Origin: Porphyra umbilicalis
Taxonomy: Eukaryota > Rhodophyta > Bangiophyceae > Bangiales > Bangiaceae
Direction: 5' to 3'
Length of the DNA: 64,000 nt
Assembly: GCA_002049455.2 (NCBI GenBank)
Contig: KV918847.1
Location: 1 to 64,000 of the forward strand
In this document: positions 11,601-22,097 of the stretch, one piece after another
How positions within the stretch are numbered: position 1 is the first letter of the stretch
How the letters are laid out: every line of letters begins with the position of its first letter
Made by a program: the position numbers and the translations under genes
Notes under the pieces: model-generated
The model's input: the letters and a program-made list of their open reading frames with translations, nothing else
What the model was told of the DNA's origin: nothing
The model's database searches: none

Positions 11601-12661
11601 CAGTCCCTTTCGGCCAGCACTCGGTTCATCTCGTGCCGTGTTGCCGACAGGAATCCATGTTCGGTGACGAAAGCGGACGTCATCGGCCCGCGGGCGGCCG
11701 TGCCTCGAACCGCCTCTCGCTCGACCGCGCGTAGCGTGGCAGCAAAAGCGACCTGATCCCCGTCCGACAGCCCACTGCCTCCAGCCGTCAATGCAAAGCG
11801 CAGCGCGCCCCGCAGGGCGGGGGACGTAAAGCGGCTCGGGCGACCAGCCCAGAACGGGTCGACCACGGGGACCGATTGTGACGCTTCGGGCATGCGCTCG
11901 TAATAGGCACGGATGCGTGCCGCTGTGCTGCTGTACATGACGTGGCGCGGCATGACAACCGCGCGACGCTGCACCCCCGTCGCGTCCTCTTCAACGCCGA
12001 AGAGCCCCGCCCAGTCGTCAAAGACGCGGTACTCCGCTGCGTCGCCGACAAAGCCACCGACGCTCTCATCGCCTTCGTCAGTGCCCTGGCACGCGGTGCC
12101 ATCGCCGCCCTCGTCCTCGTCCGTATCCGATAAAAGCGCCACCGGGGAGTCCCCGTTGCCGCCAGTGTCGTCCTCTGGCTGGTGGTGCCCGTCGTCGGAG
12201 CCCCACTGGTAGATGTCCCCATAGCGGTCCCCGACATCGCCATGATGCGGGGGCACCTGGTCGCTCTCCTCCTCGACTGCCGCGTCTGCGCCCAATGCGC
12301 TCGCGTTGTCTAACTCCATCGCCCCGGTGGTTGCCACACCCGGCAGAGGCGCAGCTGCAAGAGTAACCGGGGCGGGCACGGGGTCGAGCAGCGCCGGCGC
12401 TTGCTCGCCGCCCACGCCAAAAGTGCCAAAGATGAGGCTGACCGCCGCCGCACTGGCACTCGCCATGTGGTCTTCATTCGGATGCGACACCTGCACGTGA
12501 CGAGCCAAGTGCGGCTCGTGCGCAAAAGTACGGATGCAGTACCGACACTGCACGACTGCGGGGGCGGGAGATGCCGACGGCGCCATGATGTCGACAGAGA
12601 CCTGTAGGGCGACGGGGCTCAGCAGAGATGACACCGTCGCGGCGACTGCGTCTATGGGCAT
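8668..12661 (-). pseudogene. KDZ/Plavaka-like transposase, two exons, broken 3' part
   Basis: This is a large DNA-transposon transposase. Exon 1 runs 12661-10491. It begins MPIDAVAATV, chosen because a TATA box lies about 95 bp upstream; an earlier in-frame ATG at 12739 falls almost on the TATA. It carries a C2H2 finger (C-X2-C-X12-H-X4-H, near 12525) and an acidic region. The core domain includes GLMGNQCNYFCSPCM and DVLHVWKLGVLRLL. The intron (10490-10306, GTATGT...AAAG, 185 nt) joins phase 2 to exon 2, which has GRSWRHFSVFWPFIVAG and ENERLHASCKRMFRRTNK. The frame changes at a C-run (9454-9463), then continues as FSGLGTRSTVAEL. A TAG (9175-9177) interrupts it before the tail (LRRVAGRPRC, FFTNPFFPW) ends at 8668. 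The family assignment is by pattern memory only. Confidence 0.65.
10306..10490 (-). other. Intron in transposase gene
   Basis: The donor GTATGT follows ...CCAGG, and the acceptor ...GCCAAAG precedes GTGCTTTG. Joining gives an open frame from the core domain into the C-terminal domain, while both neighbouring frames end in stops. Confidence 0.7.
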
Positions 12662-12750
12662 AGGGGGACGAATGATCGGAAGGCAGGGGTTGTAGAGGCC
12701 GTGGGATGGATGCGGGCAGTCGATCAGAGTCAAAGTCAAGGCGACCAGTG

Positions 12751-12760
12751 GGCTTTATAC
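12751..12760 (-). promoter_or_regulatory. TATA box of transposase gene
   Basis: GTATAAAGCC on the - strand lies about 90 bp upstream of the chosen start codon (12661). The spacing puts transcription start near 12725, downstream of the first in-frame ATG. Confidence 0.6.
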
Positions 12761-12761
12761 A

Positions 12762-14431
12762 GAACGGCGTGCAGATGGTTTGCAAAGAAAGACCGCACGC
12801 AGTCAATAGCCGGTACGGGTCGAGCCCCACCGTTCTCGCTCATGCTGGCACAGCGGCGGCTGTTCGCTTCAGTTTGCATGTCCACAACTGCACACACGCA
12901 CTCTGGACCTGGTGAAATGATAAACGCTGTCAAGAGATGCTCGCTGAGGCTGCGGCATTGCGCAAGCGGCACCCACAACCCGTCCCCACACACACGACCT
13001 CTGCTCGGCTGGAGCCAAAGGGGCGCCTTGCGCTATGGCATGCGTGCGCTGCGTGCGTGGCGCCTCGAGTCCCTTACCCGCCGCCGCCGTCAGCATACCC
13101 CACCGCGGAAAGTCATCGCACGGGTCCTCCGGCTGCTGTCGATCCGTCTTTACGCGAGACACCCGGGTTGAAGCCTTGGCGAGTGCAAGAACCCGGCGGA
13201 GACCGGGTGGCAGGGCACTCCGTAGCCACGTACCCCGCCCCTCCACCCTGTAGCCGAGGTGCTCGAATCAGCGCTTACACATCAGAGTCTCGCGGGGATT
13301 AGTGAAAAGGAAGCGCAGGTGGACTCTCGTCCAAGGCGCAAAGGGGATGCGAAGCGCCGAGTTGTGCACAGCAGTGTCGACGCCCGATACAAGGGACAGG
13401 TACGAGCACACTACGGGTTGGTCCTCGCATCCGTGGCCCGCGTTGCGCAGAACGCGATGGGCAGACGTCCAGGGTACCAAGAGAGGTCAAAGCGCATCCT
13501 CGTGCACGGCGGTGTCGACGCCCGATACAAGGGACAGGTACGAGCACACTACGGGTTGGTCCTCGCATCCGTGGCCCGCGTTGCGCAGAACGCGACGGGC
13601 AGACGTCCAGGGTACCAAGAGAGGTCGAAGCGCATCCTCGTGCACGGCGGTGTCGACGCCCGATGCAAGGGACAGGTGCAAGCACACTACGGGTTGGTCC
13701 TCGCATCCGCGGCTCGCGTTGCGCAGAACGCGACGGGCACACGTCCAGGGCACCAAGAGAGGTCGAAGCGCGTCGTCGTGCACGGCGGTGTCGACGACCA
13801 ATGCAAGGGACAGGTGCGAGCACACTACGGGTTGGTCCTCGCATCCGCAGCACGCATTCCGCAACGAGCGGTCCGATTCGGCAAATTTATGGCACTTATG
13901 TGGTGCCAGGTAATTAAAATTCTAAGAAACCTCCCTCGTGCGGAGGCGCGTCGTCTGCTTTAGCACGTGCGGCCAATGAGCGGGTCGTTCGCAGGAATGG
14001 TAGAACCCCTCACGACAGCGTTGTTGGCACAAACGTTAGATATTTACTCAGCTGCATCGTCCACCACACGGCAGTCGACATGCAAATTGTCAGTTCGTGT
14101 CGTCGTCGCGCAAGCACCCGGTCTTCGACGCATCACTCACGCAACCGCCGTGGCCGCCGCCCACTCGCCCTCTGCGAGCGCCATTCCCTGTACCGACTGC
14201 CTCCAACAATCGCCGCCTGCCTGTCCTATGGCTCCTGCGGAACCCCAGTCGACAACCCGTCGTTCGGTGCGTGGCTCGAGGCTCTCACCGGGCAGGTACG
14301 TGGCGTCTTGCTATCGTTTTGCATGCCACCAATGCTCGCCCGCGTGCGGCCGCCCGGTAGGGACTCCCTGCTACCTCCACCTGTTGCCGTGCCGATCTGA
14401 GCCCGCTGCCGCGGCGTTGCCGATCCCCGAC
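12762..14431. other. Divergent promoter region with minisatellite
   Basis: This is the space between the two divergent transposon ORFs. It holds a 138-bp tandem repeat and both TATA boxes at its edges. An open frame at 13259-13963 (+) exists only because the repeat unit is a multiple of three and open in several frames. I do not call it a gene. Confidence 0.5.
13340..13865. repeat. 138-bp tandem repeat, nearly 4 copies
   Basis: The marker AAGGGACAGG recurs at 13391, 13529, 13667 and 13805, exactly 138 bp apart. Copies differ by substitutions only, and the first is the most diverged upstream of the marker. The unit is 46 codons long, so it is open in several frames on both strands. Confidence 0.95.
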
Positions 14432-14432
14432 C

Positions 14433-14441
14433 CGTATATAT
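14433..14441 (+). promoter_or_regulatory. TATA box of companion ORF
   Basis: CGTATATAT lies about 195 bp before the chosen ATG at 14632. The earlier in-frame ATG (14440) overlaps the box and is unlikely to be used. Confidence 0.6.
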
Positions 14442-14631
14442 GCGGTCCCCAACCTGGGCATCATGGCCAATTCTCACTTTCGTACGCCCCACGCCTGCTA
14501 TCCTCGGCCTCGGTCACCCGCTCTCGCTTTTCCTACTGTTGGCTGTTCCCTCCACCGTCCCACTCTCTGTTCGCGTACCCGCTGGGCGGGCGTTTCGACG
14601 CCGTCCGGTTTTTTCATCCTACCGCATCGAT

Positions 14632-16983
14632 ATGCACGCCTTCGTTGCTGGCCGCTGTCTAGCTGTCGTCCCGCCCCCCGCCCAGGATGAGATCTTCCCG
14701 TCCCGCCGACGTGACAGCGCCCCAGACGGAGACGTCGGGCGCGCCGGGCGTCCTAGAGCCCACGCCGGGAACACCAACCTCGTCGGACAACACTCGACGG
14801 CGCCGCCCGTGAGCAACGCCTTGCCGGCGGACCGCCCTTTTTTGCACGGCGGGCGGGCCCATCATTCTGGCGGCCAGCCCGTGTCGCCGCTCAACCCCAC
14901 GCAGCAGTTCTTCGCAGGCGCCATGGTCACTCGTGGGCCGCACGTGCACAACTCAAACGTCGGTGCCGGCGCCTCCGACGGTGCGAGCGGACAGTACCGG
15001 AGCTACATGAGTGCGCCTGCGCCGTCTCCGTCACCGCCACCTCCGCCGCCACCGCCGCCGCCACCGCGCCGGTCCAGGGCCCGAACGGCGGCGCGTGTAC
15101 CGCCGGCCGCGGGCGCGTTTCTCAACGACGGCGGCAACGTGTGGATGGAGGACATGCCCCCGGCCTCTGTTTCCCGCCCACCGCCTGGGGCACTCCTAGA
15201 CAGTGCCAGGCGTCTCGGGCAGCGCCGCACCCGTCCCACGCCGGGCACGGAGACACGGAGCCTGTCGCCGACTCGACAACGGCAGGCGTCGCCGCCGCCG
15301 CTGACGCCTGTACTGCCGGCCTCTCGAGCGACGTGCTCGACCAACGTCGAGGCGCAGCTGTTGGAGATCACGCGCAAGCACACGACCTCGCTCTCCACCA
15401 TTAAGGCCGAGTTGACGAACGCGCGCAAGGAGCTGGTGCTGACAAACAATACCATGCGGGACCAGTCCCGAACGATCAACAACATTGCCACGGTCGTCGA
15501 CAAGCTGGCGCTTATGGACTTTTCAATCCGGCAAATGTTGGTCCGTATCCAGGCGGACACAGCAGCATCTCGTACGGTAATGGAGTCGGAAGCCTTCAAC
15601 GTGTCGTCGGCCAATGTGGGCGGCGCGACCAGTGTCGGGCCAGGGGTAGCAGCGCTTCCACCGCCCCAGACCCAGAAGGAGATGGAGGTGCAGGATGCCA
15701 TGTGGGTGCTGGAGCTCAAGACCGCCCTCGACGCGTGGCTGCTGGACAAGTTCGTCAAGCCGGGCTGCGCCGCGGACGTCATGGTGTCGCGCAGCGAGTC
15801 TGTTGACTACGCGCGCGACTGGGTCATCAACAAGTCGGAGGTTAATGCCAGCGAGGCGATGCGGCTCTTGCACGTGAAGTGGCGCCTGCCACACCGCCCG
15901 GACAAGGTGGCAGTGGGTGCTTCAGCAACGTCGGGTGCCCCGTCTCCCCCTTTCGTGCCGTCGCCGCGCCGGACGAAGGCGCTGCAGTACGTGATGCGAG
16001 CCAACACGCAGCTGTACCAGCGCATTGGGCAGAAGGCTACCTCGGTATGGGCGTCGTACATCAATGAGACTCGAGATTACGGCACTCTCCGCCGTCTGCG
16101 GGGTACGCGCTCGAAACTGGAGGTCTTTCTCCGCCTTTCTGAGGCCAAGCTCCTTTTGGAGAATGACTTGTTCATCAAGGACAGCGACTCCTTCGACGGC
16201 ATTGTGCGCGCGTTGGCCGTGGTCTACTCTGACCTCAACGTGTTTCATCTTTTCTCCGAGACCGCCGTCGTCGGCCGCACGCGGCGGCACGTCGTTTGCC
16301 GGCTTGCCCACGCTGCTCTCATCACTACCAAGATCAGGGCGCACCTCGTACGGCGCTCCACCGCGCCAGAGAGGGCCGAGGCCGCGGAAGGCGTCGATGC
16401 GGCTGACGATGAGGACGATGACGCAGACGACGATGACGACGATGACGGCGATGCGGACGACGCGGGGCTGCAGCGCAGCCATAGTAGCGGTCTCAACCCG
16501 GGCCACCGTCCGCTGTGGGTGAAGGAGTTGGCCATCCTCGGCAGTCATCTCGCGGCTCATGGCGCAGCAGCCGTCAACGGTCTGAGGCTGAGCGACGGTG
16601 TCGACCCGCTGCGCGCCGTTGTCACTCGTCCTGCGCCCGTGCGGGCGCCACCTACGCCGCCTGCTGTCGCCACCGGAGCGGGTACGGGTGGTCTGTCCGC
16701 CGGCGACGTCACGGCACCTGCGCGCCATGCTGGGGTGGGTTCCGGAGGATCGTTTGCTGCTGGCGCCGCGGCTGCTACTGCGAACTTCACTGGCTCGGCC
16801 GCTGGCGTGCCGCAGCGCGCCGCGGCTGCTGGAGGTTACGCAGACAGCTGCAGCGACGAGACGGAGACGGACAACGAAGAGGAGGATCAGGTTCCTCGGC
16901 GCCGAAAGCGCACGCCCGCGGAGATGCGGGCGCACTGTGCGCGCCGTGCGGTGGGCCGCGTCATCATGGAAGAGGTCGACTGA
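14632..16983 (+). CDS. Large companion ORF, probably transposon-encoded, function unknown
   Basis: This 783-aa protein matches no family I recognise. A Pro/Ser-rich disordered part with a proline run (about residue 140) comes first. A predicted coiled coil follows (about residues 235-310; LLEITRKHTTSLSTIKAEL). Next is a structured part (about 350-560) with MWVLELKTALDAWLLDKFV, a YARDWVINKSE motif and a helical segment near LRRLRGTRSKLEVFLRL. A run of about 17 almost uninterrupted Asp/Glu (around residue 590) and a basic C-terminus (RRRKRTPAEMRAH) close it. It is transcribed divergently from the transposase and shares its TATA-type promoter, so I infer it belongs to the same element. An intron near the N-terminus cannot be excluded. 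The frame is clean for 2.3 kb without homopolymer breaks. Confidence 0.7.
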   Translation: MHAFVAGRCLAVVPPPAQDEIFPSRRRDSAPDGDVGRAGRPRAHAGNTNLVGQHSTAPPVSNALPADRPFLHGGRAHHSGGQPVSPLNPTQQFFAGAMVTRGPHVHNSNVGAGASDGASGQYRSYMSAPAPSPSPPPPPPPPPPPRRSRARTAARVPPAAGAFLNDGGNVWMEDMPPASVSRPPPGALLDSARRLGQRRTRPTPGTETRSLSPTRQRQASPPPLTPVLPASRATCSTNVEAQLLEITRKHTTSLSTIKAELTNARKELVLTNNTMRDQSRTINNIATVVDKLALMDFSIRQMLVRIQADTAASRTVMESEAFNVSSANVGGATSVGPGVAALPPPQTQKEMEVQDAMWVLELKTALDAWLLDKFVKPGCAADVMVSRSESVDYARDWVINKSEVNASEAMRLLHVKWRLPHRPDKVAVGASATSGAPSPPFVPSPRRTKALQYVMRANTQLYQRIGQKATSVWASYINETRDYGTLRRLRGTRSKLEVFLRLSEAKLLLENDLFIKDSDSFDGIVRALAVVYSDLNVFHLFSETAVVGRTRRHVVCRLAHAALITTKIRAHLVRRSTAPERAEAAEGVDAADDEDDDADDDDDDDGDADDAGLQRSHSSGLNPGHRPLWVKELAILGSHLAAHGAAAVNGLRLSDGVDPLRAVVTRPAPVRAPPTPPAVATGAGTGGLSAGDVTAPARHAGVGSGGSFAAGAAAATANFTGSAAGVPQRAAAAGGYADSCSDETETDNEEEDQVPRRRKRTPAEMRAHCARRAVGRVIMEEVD

Positions 16984-18716
16984 TGTTAGGGCTGCACGTC
17001 ACCTGACGTGAGCACCCTGTACCAACAACTTGCGTGCATGTTCTGGTGCATGGCAGGGCTTAGACCTCCCCGCCTGTCGAGTTGCTTTGCCTTTGTTAGT
17101 CTGACTGCCAACTGGGGTTTTTCTGTCTTTGATTGAGCAGCCCCTTCTCGTATCTCTTACCCGTCTACTCTTCTCTCTTTGCCATATGTTACTTGTCTGC
17201 CCACGCGAGGCTTCGCTCACAGCGCGCGCTGGTGGAGGACAATAGCATAGCACCGTTTGTTCTCTTCTTTTTGCCGGCTACCGAAGCCGACGGTCCTCCA
17301 CTGTATGGTCCGCATGTGACGTCGTTTGTTGCCCTACAGCACAGGAGCGAAAGCGGCACCAGGTGCTGGTGCTCGTAGCCCAAAAAAAACGCGCACCCCG
17401 TCCGCTGAATGATGACCGTGCGACGCAGGACGACGCGCCAGCTGCGGCGCCCGTTAAATCCACCAAGCAGACATTGGAATGCTCTGCTCTGAGATGTGTC
17501 CTTACCAGCCGTCCGTTAGTGGATCTAATGCCAAACCGCCCGGCCCTCTCGTGACAGAGTCCATGCACCTGAACTGGTCTGTGACGGGAGTTTGTCCCGT
17601 TTAACCCCCATCCAAGGACGGCGCCTTGAACAGAAAGTTCGTGCGTGCAGGGCGTTGATTCTTCTGACGATAGAGCCTGGTGGAGCGCCGTACAGTCGCG
17701 CAATCAGCTTGTTTGATCAAATCGGTTTGTTGGAGCATGACTCTAGCTGTTCATCGATTTCAAACCAGTTTTGACTTGAGACTCTGCGGCTATACATGTG
17801 AAATAGCATAAACGTACGCTTCGAGCGCCGAACACTCTCAGAGTGCCATCTTGACAAACACGAACGAGGGGACACAAAACGGACGGGCCCGGAGACTGAG
17901 TCGCTGTTGCACGACGGGTCAGATGCAGCCCCGATGAGGATTGCTCATCGCCGCATTGACTGGCTTCGCCTGACTCGCTTCAGGTTCGCGGCTGTGGGTG
18001 CAATAGTATGCACGCGACGGGTCACTCCACAAGATTCAGTAGGCCTTTATCTACCTACCCGGCCCGCGTGGCCGAGAGAGGGAGAGTGGCGGGCAGACGA
18101 TAGGCAGGGTGGTCGGGCGAATGATCGGGCTGCCTGCCGCTCGTTCCGCGGCGCACCGGCAGATATGGCGACGCGAGGGAGCGAGGGCGAATACGACCCG
18201 TGCTCCCGCGAAGCACGCTTCGTCGGTCCGTCGTTTTCAGGCACAGTTTATTTCTCAAAAAGCAATCTATTGGCCTGCTTTTTTCTCTGGCGAACTTGTT
18301 TTCAAACGGCTGTAGAATCCTTCCCATTGATCAAGATTTCATCTGATTTCAATGAACCGGTTTAGCACACCCTGCCAAAAGGTGTGGCTCATCGGGACGG
18401 TTGATGTCCTGCACCGTCCCGATGAGCCACACCTTTTGGTTGGCATCGCCAACGTGTCTGTCAAGGTTCCTGGTCCTCGCGAGGCGGTAGCTTCCCAACG
18501 GATCTAGACCGCCGCTGCTGTACAGGCCAGGACGCCATCAGACAGCGCCCTGTGGCGCGCCATCCCGCTTATGAATAGCCACCGTGGGGAGTTGACCATG
18601 CCGACTCCACCGGCGGTCATCTCTTTGCCGCACCTGCCTCCCCCCTCTTTGCCACTACCCGTCCCTGCAGCGGCCTTCTGTTCCCTCCCCGGCCGAGCCG
18701 ACCCTGCCGAGTCACC
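16984..18716. other. Gene-free stretch with one strong hairpin
   Basis: No open frame here looks like protein. The only clear structure is the 27-bp inverted repeat at 18375-18439. Confidence 0.5.
18375..18439. repeat. Perfect 27-bp inverted repeat, 11-nt loop
   Basis: The arms 18375-18401 and 18413-18439 are exact reverse complements, starting CCAAAAGGTGTGGCTC and ending in its complement. The loop is TGATGTCCTGC. It lies about 280 bp upstream of the haloperoxidase-like gene. It could be a small-RNA hairpin, a foldback remnant or a regulatory cruciform. Confidence 0.95.
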
Positions 18717-20270
18717 ATGCCGCGTCGTTGGCTGTCCCTGCTGCCCGTGGCGGTGCTAGCGCTGGCCGCGGCATGCGCGAGTCAAGGCGTCACCCCCCCG
18801 CCCTGCTCGTGCAACGCGAATGTGGAACTGATGTACGACCCGCGGGTGCCGTCGACCAACGTGGCCCTGACCATGGTCGGCGTCTACAAACACCTGCAGC
18901 CGCGCTCCCCCGACGGGCGGCAGCGGTTTGCCATCCTCACGCACGCCATGTTTGACGCGTACGGCTTGGCGTCGGGCGCACACCCGACGGCCACGCGCAT
19001 CTGCGTGGACGGGGCGGACGCGGTGGACCCGTCCGAAGCGGTGGTGTACGCGGCCTATACCATTATGGCCGCCGCGTATGCGGACGAGCCCCCCAAGCTG
19101 GCGCTCCTCCACGACCTGATGCGGCACTATGGCTACGACGCGCCAGTGGAGGGCCACGTCGGCGCCCTCGCCGCGCGGGCGGTGATGGCCAAGTACAACT
19201 TGCGGCCCGAGGCCATCCCGTACACGCCCCTCAACGAACCGTCAGATGATGCAAACGCCGACTGCTCACGCATTACCATCCCCGACGCGTGGCAACCGCT
19301 GTGCCTGCAGCGCGTGCCTGGGCCGCCGTGCAGCCCGCAGGTCATCCGCTTTGGGGGGCTCTTCAACTCGTCGCTCTTCTCGTCGGGCGGCACTCGCACG
19401 GCGGTGGACGCTGCAAACGATCTGGAGCCGCCCCCCACTTATGAGGGCGCCCTTGCGGATCTGCCGTTTGAGGGCGGCGAGAATGACTTTGCGGACGAGC
19501 ACCTGGCCGTCCTCAAGGGCAGCGCCGAGCTGGGCGACTATGAAAAGTCGCTGGCGCAGGTGTTTGGGTCGAGCTCCAGCGACCGCGTCGCCCGCCTGGC
19601 CGTCAAGGAGGCCGAGGCGCGCAACCTGACGCTCGGTGAGTCAGCGGCGCTGATGTTTGGCGTTGCTGCCGCCATCCACGACGCGAGCGCCGCGTCGACG
19701 ACGGCCAAGTACCTCACCAACGCGGCGCGGTCCATCTCGGTTCTGCAATGCGCCTACGCGGGCCGCAACCTGACGGCGTGGGCGGGCCCCTACCTCGGCG
19801 TGCGCACCTTTCTCAACGCCGGGGACACGCGGTGGCGGTCGTACTGGTTCACGCCCGGCTTCCCCGGCTTCTTTTCCGGCCACACCGCCGTCGCCGCGGC
19901 CGGCCTCGAGGTGATGGCGCGGGTGTTTGGGGACGACGTCCCCGTCTCTGCCAACTGCGAGATGCTCGGTGCCGGCCTGAGCAACGTCGAGCCGCGCGTC
20001 GCTGTCGGCGGCCGCGGCTACATCCCGGGCGTGACGGACGTGCCCAACCGGGGACCCGCCACCGTTGGCTACTCGCCCGCCAACGACACGACGCTGTGTT
20101 GGCCGACGTGGAGCAAGCTCGGGGAGATGGTGGGGGATTCGCGCTTTTATGGGGGCATTCACATCCCGATTGACAACTCGGTGGGGCTCACCGTCGGGCG
20201 CGACATGGGCCGCCGCATGTTTGAGTACGTGCAGCGCGTGGTCAATGGCACGGACGGCACGGACGAGTAG
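18717..20270 (+). CDS. Vanadium haloperoxidase/PAP2-like secreted protein
   Basis: The 517-aa protein belongs to the vanadium-dependent haloperoxidase/PAP2 acid phosphatase superfamily, which oxidises halides with H2O2 or hydrolyses phosphate. It starts with a signal peptide (LSLLPVAVLALAAACAS). Motif 2 is FFSGHTA with S387-G388-H389, and motif 3 is SRFYGGIHIPID with R476, H482 and D486 (R-X5-H-X3-D). Motif 1 (K-X6-RP) is altered: the best match is R-NLTAWA-GP just before the YWFTPGFPGFFSGH block, so both vanadate/phosphate-binding positions differ. Several NXT/NXS sites suggest glycosylation. The frame is intact and intronless. Whether it is a bromoperoxidase, chloroperoxidase or phosphatase-like protein cannot be told from sequence alone. 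Confidence 0.85.
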   Translation: MPRRWLSLLPVAVLALAAACASQGVTPPPCSCNANVELMYDPRVPSTNVALTMVGVYKHLQPRSPDGRQRFAILTHAMFDAYGLASGAHPTATRICVDGADAVDPSEAVVYAAYTIMAAAYADEPPKLALLHDLMRHYGYDAPVEGHVGALAARAVMAKYNLRPEAIPYTPLNEPSDDANADCSRITIPDAWQPLCLQRVPGPPCSPQVIRFGGLFNSSLFSSGGTRTAVDAANDLEPPPTYEGALADLPFEGGENDFADEHLAVLKGSAELGDYEKSLAQVFGSSSSDRVARLAVKEAEARNLTLGESAALMFGVAAAIHDASAASTTAKYLTNAARSISVLQCAYAGRNLTAWAGPYLGVRTFLNAGDTRWRSYWFTPGFPGFFSGHTAVAAAGLEVMARVFGDDVPVSANCEMLGAGLSNVEPRVAVGGRGYIPGVTDVPNRGPATVGYSPANDTTLCWPTWSKLGEMVGDSRFYGGIHIPIDNSVGLTVGRDMGRRMFEYVQRVVNGTDGTDE

Positions 20271-22097
20271 CGCACGCGGGGTGGGCCCCGCGTGTGGCGG
20301 GTGCCTTGCATGCATCACCGCTAGAGTACCCACCGAGCGCGCCGGGTGCGGGTGGTGGCAACGGATAGAGAGTGTCGATTGTACAGCCTGCGGACGCGAC
20401 CGACGTACGTCGGTCCAAGGAGCGCACGTGATCCCGCGACTGACGCCAAGGCGTGCCAGGGGCAGGGGCTGGCGCGATGCGCCGACCGTGGCAGATCATC
20501 CCCTCCGTGATGCAGTGCAGGTGTCTTTTATGCTGGTGCCGCAACCGCTCCCGGTGGGATAGAAGGGGAAGGGGAAGAGGCATCCAAGTAGCCCTTTGAA
20601 TGGAGGCATCTCTGTGCAGCGTACGAGCCTCGTTGGTAGCTGGGATGGTCTCCGAAGACCTGGCCATCCTCCTCCCCGAGAGAGCAACCCTGGCACCGTT
20701 GGGTGCGACCAACACCCCTCAAACGGCATGACAGCGTGGCCAGTGGCCGGCAGGGAGGGGACAGACGGTTGGGCCTGGGCTCGCCTCCCCACGGTGACGG
20801 CCTGCCGTTTCGCCGACCGACTCGCGCTCTACGCGCCTGCGTCTCTGCGGGTCCGACGCGACCCAGTGCATCCGCTCCAGAGCGGGTACCCTGACATGAG
20901 ACAGCGGTGGCAGCATCACTCGTAGATGGCGCCGTGGAGCTCCCCGTCTGACCGTATTTGAAAGGATCGGCCTGAACGGGCTGGTGTTTGGTGACTGGCA
21001 CGTAGATGACGAGACCGGTATTGCGACTGCGGAGCGGGCGGCGGCCTGTCAGCGGCTCTGCCGCTCGTTGCCGGCTTTTTGGATGTTGTGTTGGCCCCAC
21101 GGGTAGATTTCTACGTCTTCGTTGCAGGCGCGACAGGGTCGACTCGGTGGCTGTTTGACGTGGGGATAATGCCAAAGCTGCGTCGCCTCTGTGGATATCG
21201 TGCACCCCCGCGGGGCCATCACGCGCATGTGCTGGCGCGCCGATCCACTACCCCCTTTGCCTTGCGCCTCCCCAAAAGTAGGGGGTGCGCCCATCCCTTT
21301 GCACGTGCCGTGAGTCGGGCGCGTCGCCGCCGGGGGTGGCGGTGCGGCTGATCGCGGCGGCCTTGGCGGGCGATCGCCGCCGCCAAAACACTGCACCAAC
21401 CCTCTATGGGGCGCTTGGCGGCAGCCAGAGACGGCGACGAAGTCCGGCCGCCCCACCCCTCTGCCCAAGCGCCGTACGTCACAGATGGCAGCCGCCAGTC
21501 GCGACAGCATTTCTTCATCCCAGTATTGTAACCAAAGCCTCTCTTTCGAGTGCAGCAGAGGCCGTTTGGCGGTTCAGCAGCACCAGGAGAGGACGGGCGA
21601 GAGAGGACGCTTCTTACGGGCCGCGTTTCCACCGCACTTGCGACACGTGGCGAAATTTGACGTCCATTGACTTGTTGGGACGAAAAATCTGAAGACTCGT
21701 AGCTGTCAGCAGCATCAACGCCTTGTGAGCCCGGTGCATGGTCTGTCAGCTCCGACCCCACCACGGGACCCGCCGCGTCTTGCCTGTGCGGTCGGTCGGT
21801 CGCGGGTCTGGGAAGGCGTGCGTGTGCCCCCCTTCCCCTCCCACTCGGCGGTCGGTGCCCGGGGCGGGCTGTCGCTGGTTGCCCGTGTCCGTCCCAGGTG
21901 CCTGTCGGTGCGTGCGGGGGACAGGTGCTGCTACTGACTGGATTGGTGGCTTCACGGCACCCTGCCCGGCCCTCGCTGCGCCGTCACCAACGACTGTGGT
22001 GTGCTTACCCCTATCCTCCCCTTCTTGCCCCCCCTCCCGTCGCACCCCCCCCACCTGTGCCGGCCACGCTGCGGGCGGGCCGCTGCGGTCGGTCGCC
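20271..22097. other. No credible gene; 5' region of enolase-like gene
   Basis: A 16-bp perfect palindrome, ACCGACGTACGTCGGT (20399-20414), lies 130 bp past the haloperoxidase stop. The enolase-like frame stays open upstream to 21738; this could be a 120-residue N-terminal extension but looks more like 5' leader. Confidence 0.45.

Larger units (their letters stand above)
8668..16983. mobile_element. Putative bidirectional DNA transposon
   Basis: The transposase (-) and companion ORF (+) are divergent around a shared TATA-flanked spacer with a 138-bp minisatellite. Boundaries are the outer coding ends only; I did not find terminal inverted repeats or target-site duplications, so the unit is an inference. 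Confidence 0.4.

Noticed and set aside
13340..13865. CRISPR-like array
   Set aside because: Units are contiguous 138-bp repeats without unique spacers, and the genome is eukaryotic.
13259..13963. Open frame over the 138-bp repeat as a repeat-protein gene
   Set aside because: The period is a multiple of three, so several frames on both strands are open. No start context or family supports coding.
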